A DNA stretch of 54,613 bases, taken from positions 1-54,613 of the forward strand of contig CALLVV010000046.1 in the NCBI GenBank assembly GCA_938012815.1, read 5' to 3'. The translations under genes and the position numbers were made by a program. Position 1 is the first letter of the stretch, and the number at the start of each line of letters is the position of its first letter. The stretch comes from an uncultured Propionibacteriaceae bacterium. GTDB lineage: Bacteria; Actinomycetota; Actinomycetes; Propionibacteriales; Propionibacteriaceae. The notes beneath the pieces are model-generated. The model did not search any database. It was not told where the DNA came from and saw only the letters and a program-made list of their open reading frames with translations. Shown here piece by piece: positions 53,147-54,613 of the stretch.

Positions 53147-53416
53147 GCGTGCATCCTCGGTATGCGTTGGGCGCGGAAAGCGGGCGTGCCACACCTTGGC
53201 AAACCACCATCAATGTAGCCACATCGTTGGCGCCTGAATATTCCAATTAGTTGATTAACCAAAACACCTTTCTCGCCATCCTGCGCGAAAGGCAATCAGA
53301 CCCCACTTTTTAAGGGTTTGCTTCCAGCTCGCAATCTCCAATTGCAGATCCGAAAAGCAGACCCTCCCTCATGGTCGCTCAGTCTCCAGAAGCACTCGTG
53401 AGGTAAGCCCCGGCAG

Positions 53417-54310
53417 ATGAGTCACACCCACGTTGTCACCCAGCATTTCCTTCTCGATTTCGAGACAGTGGCGCGACTGCAAGTTGACCCAGAATTACGG
53501 ACCCAGCCCGAAGAAACGTTCCGCCCGTGCCGTCGCGTCATCACGATCGACGCTTGCCGCGCGCAATTCGAGACGATTTACCCTTTCACCGACGGCAACG
53601 GTCGCGTTGGCCGGGCCCTCATGCACGCGACGCTGGCACGCCGAGGCCTGCTCACCGGGCTGGTTCTACCGACGAGTCTCGTCCTGGCAACGCTCGGTGA
53701 CGGGTATGTTGAGGCGCTGTCCCTGTTTCGTGAACCCGCCAACAGGAAGCCGAACGGCAGTGCTGCGCAGAGCATTCCCGGGACCGGGCGCGATGCATGG
53801 ATCGCTTTCTTCCTCAAAACCGTCATGATTGCCTGCGATCAGGCGGAACAGATTTCCGCCGAGCTGGCCGATCTCCGAGAGGAATGGAACGAGGACCTTC
53901 AGCACTGGGCCAGTCACAGGAACGCGAGTCGCTCTCAGCGGAAAGATTCGGCATCGCTACGGATCCTGGAGGACCTACCGGGCACACCCGTCCTCACGAT
54001 CACAACGGCTTCAAGAATCCATGGCATCTCGCGCACAGCCGCGTCCCGGGGTCTGGAGACCCTGCGGGCCGCCGGTATCCTGACGACCGAATCGGTGGGC
54101 GGGGGTCGACGGGCCTACACGGCGCGCAGCGTCCTGGACGTGATCATCTGGGCGGAACGCCACTTGGCGGGCACACACTTCGATACCCGCGTCTCCCCGC
54201 CAACGCGCCCCGTCCCCGAACCAGTTCCCGCGCCTGGGATACCGGAAAAATCCCGGTTGTGCAGCACTCAACTCCAAAAAAGCCTCTTTCAGGGCCAAAA
54301 ACAGCGTTGA
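53417..54310 (+). CDS. Fic-family protein, N-truncated, catalytic His replaced by Tyr
   Basis: This 297-residue frame contains CRAQFETIYPFTDGNGRVGR, where Fic enzymes have HPFxDGNGR; Tyr55 takes the place of the catalytic His. The rest of the Fic core and a C-terminal winged helix (ITTASRIHGISRTAASRGLE, TLRAAGILTTESVGGGRR) look normal. The usual N-terminal 100 residues, with the regulatory helix region, are missing or unrecognisable, and the C-terminal end runs through the hairpin repeat at 54252. Either a pseudogene or an inactive binding protein. Confidence 0.75.
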   Translation: MSHTHVVTQHFLLDFETVARLQVDPELRTQPEETFRPCRRVITIDACRAQFETIYPFTDGNGRVGRALMHATLARRGLLTGLVLPTSLVLATLGDGYVEALSLFREPANRKPNGSAAQSIPGTGRDAWIAFFLKTVMIACDQAEQISAELADLREEWNEDLQHWASHRNASRSQRKDSASLRILEDLPGTPVLTITTASRIHGISRTAASRGLETLRAAGILTTESVGGGRRAYTARSVLDVIIWAERHLAGTHFDTRVSPPTRPVPEPVPAPGIPEKSRLCSTQLQKSLFQGQKQR

Positions 54311-54326
54311 GTGCTGCACAACCGGG
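54252..54326. repeat. Dispersed hairpin repeat, copy 2
   Basis: CCCGGTTGTGCAGCACTCAA(C) at 54252-54272 pairs perfectly with 54306-54326, a 21-bp stem around 33 nt. The arms match copy 1 (23819-23891) except for C/T changes and a longer stem. It lies over the end of the Fic frame, whose stop (54308-54310) is in the right arm, so insertion may have changed that protein's tail. Confidence 0.85.
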
Positions 54327-54385
54327 TGCCTCCCTCAACCAAGCACGGTTTCCGCGACACTGCCCACAGCCACCACTCCTTTAGT

Positions 54386-54613
54386 GGCTCTTCGTACCTG
54401 AGCGTGGGGTGAGCGTGGATCTGATGGCGGGTGTGTCGGTGGGGTGATGGTGGGTCGAGGCCCTCAAGAATCGGGGTTACCACACCACTCGATTCCGAGG
54501 ACCTCGACGATGACCGATTCTACTTCCTGCTGCCGTGCGCCCAGCGGTTACTGCGAGTGCTGCGACCTTCTGCTGGGCCTGCCCGGGCTTCACGTGGTCG
54601 GTGTCCAGCGCGA
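54386..54613 (+). mobile_element. Left end of an ISL3-family insertion sequence
   Basis: GGCTCTTCG at 54386 is the typical terminal inverted-repeat start of ISL3 elements, followed by non-coding sequence and a transposase start at 54510. Only the left end is in the window; the right end and target duplication cannot be seen. Confidence 0.75.
54510..54613 (+). CDS. ISL3-family transposase N-terminus, cut by window edge
   Basis: ATG 54510 opens MTDSTSCCRAPSGYCECCDL, then LLGLPGLHVVGVQR, up to the right edge. The CxxCDLLLGLxGLHVVGV pattern is the start of ISL3 transposases, near their zinc-binding region. Incomplete at the window edge, so integrity is unknown. Confidence 0.75.
   Translation, partial: MTDSTSCCRAPSGYCECCDLLLGLPGLHVVGVQR

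Overview
The window is high-GC DNA from an actinobacterium. The Glp/GlpR-type division pair, a mycothiol-type DinB protein, a GH76-like protein, a eukaryotic-type UDP-glucose pyrophosphorylase and an ECF41 sigma factor all fit Actinobacteria. A member of the Propionibacteriaceae (Arachnia-like) is my best guess from gene content and cannot be proven from sequence alone.

Left island (1-6470). An IS5-type transposase runs off the left edge and is followed by a frameshifted C-terminal transposase remnant. Next comes a tight three-gene minus-strand operon: a DUF6414-like protein, a ClpB-like AAA+ ATPase, and an 867-residue ABC/SMC-like ATPase with a zinc-hook CxxC and a RloC/PrrC-like C-terminus. 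Its upstream side is bounded by a frameshifted serine-recombinase C-terminus that abuts a tRNA-Ala(CGC) gene. This looks like a mobile defence island and is the best candidate for an undescribed system.

Chromosomal core (6518-12661). A degenerate MoeA-like protein (Glp) and its membrane partner (GlpR/SepX-like) face a 5-formyltetrahydrofolate cyclo-ligase gene. The start codons are only 17 bp apart, across a symmetric -10 element that would give leaderless mRNAs in both directions. An FmdB zinc ribbon, a SAF/CpaB-like protein, MscL and UDP-glucose pyrophosphorylase follow.

Middle (12832-40580). This part holds VapBC, TetR/hydrolase and TetR/efflux pairs with clear palindromic operators, a GH76-like protein, NAD malic enzyme, SdpI-like protein, a glutamine synthetase homologue, several GNAT acetyltransferases, a tyrosine phosphatase, a DUF4143 ATPase broken by one in-frame TGA and flanked by short repeats, DinB, methyltransferase, lipoprotein, bifunctional PutA, and two paralogous secreted CAP-domain proteins.

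Right part (40581-54613). This is accessory and decaying sequence: an AT-rich gap with a promoter followed by a strongly foldable 80-nt segment (possible small RNA), a twice-frameshifted MFS gene, a truncated orphan FitA-like antitoxin, an internally deleted Fic gene, YefM/YoeB, a TetR remnant, an HxlR/NmrA pair, a phosphoglycerate-mutase-like phosphatase lying inside what may be a split DUF2330 gene, an ECF41 sigma operon with a matching autoregulatory promoter, a Phd/VapC pair, a DUF4839 lipoprotein, and a second Fic gene whose catalytic His is Tyr. The window ends in the start of an ISL3-family element. Two copies of a hairpin repeat (23819 and 54252) belong to one dispersed family.
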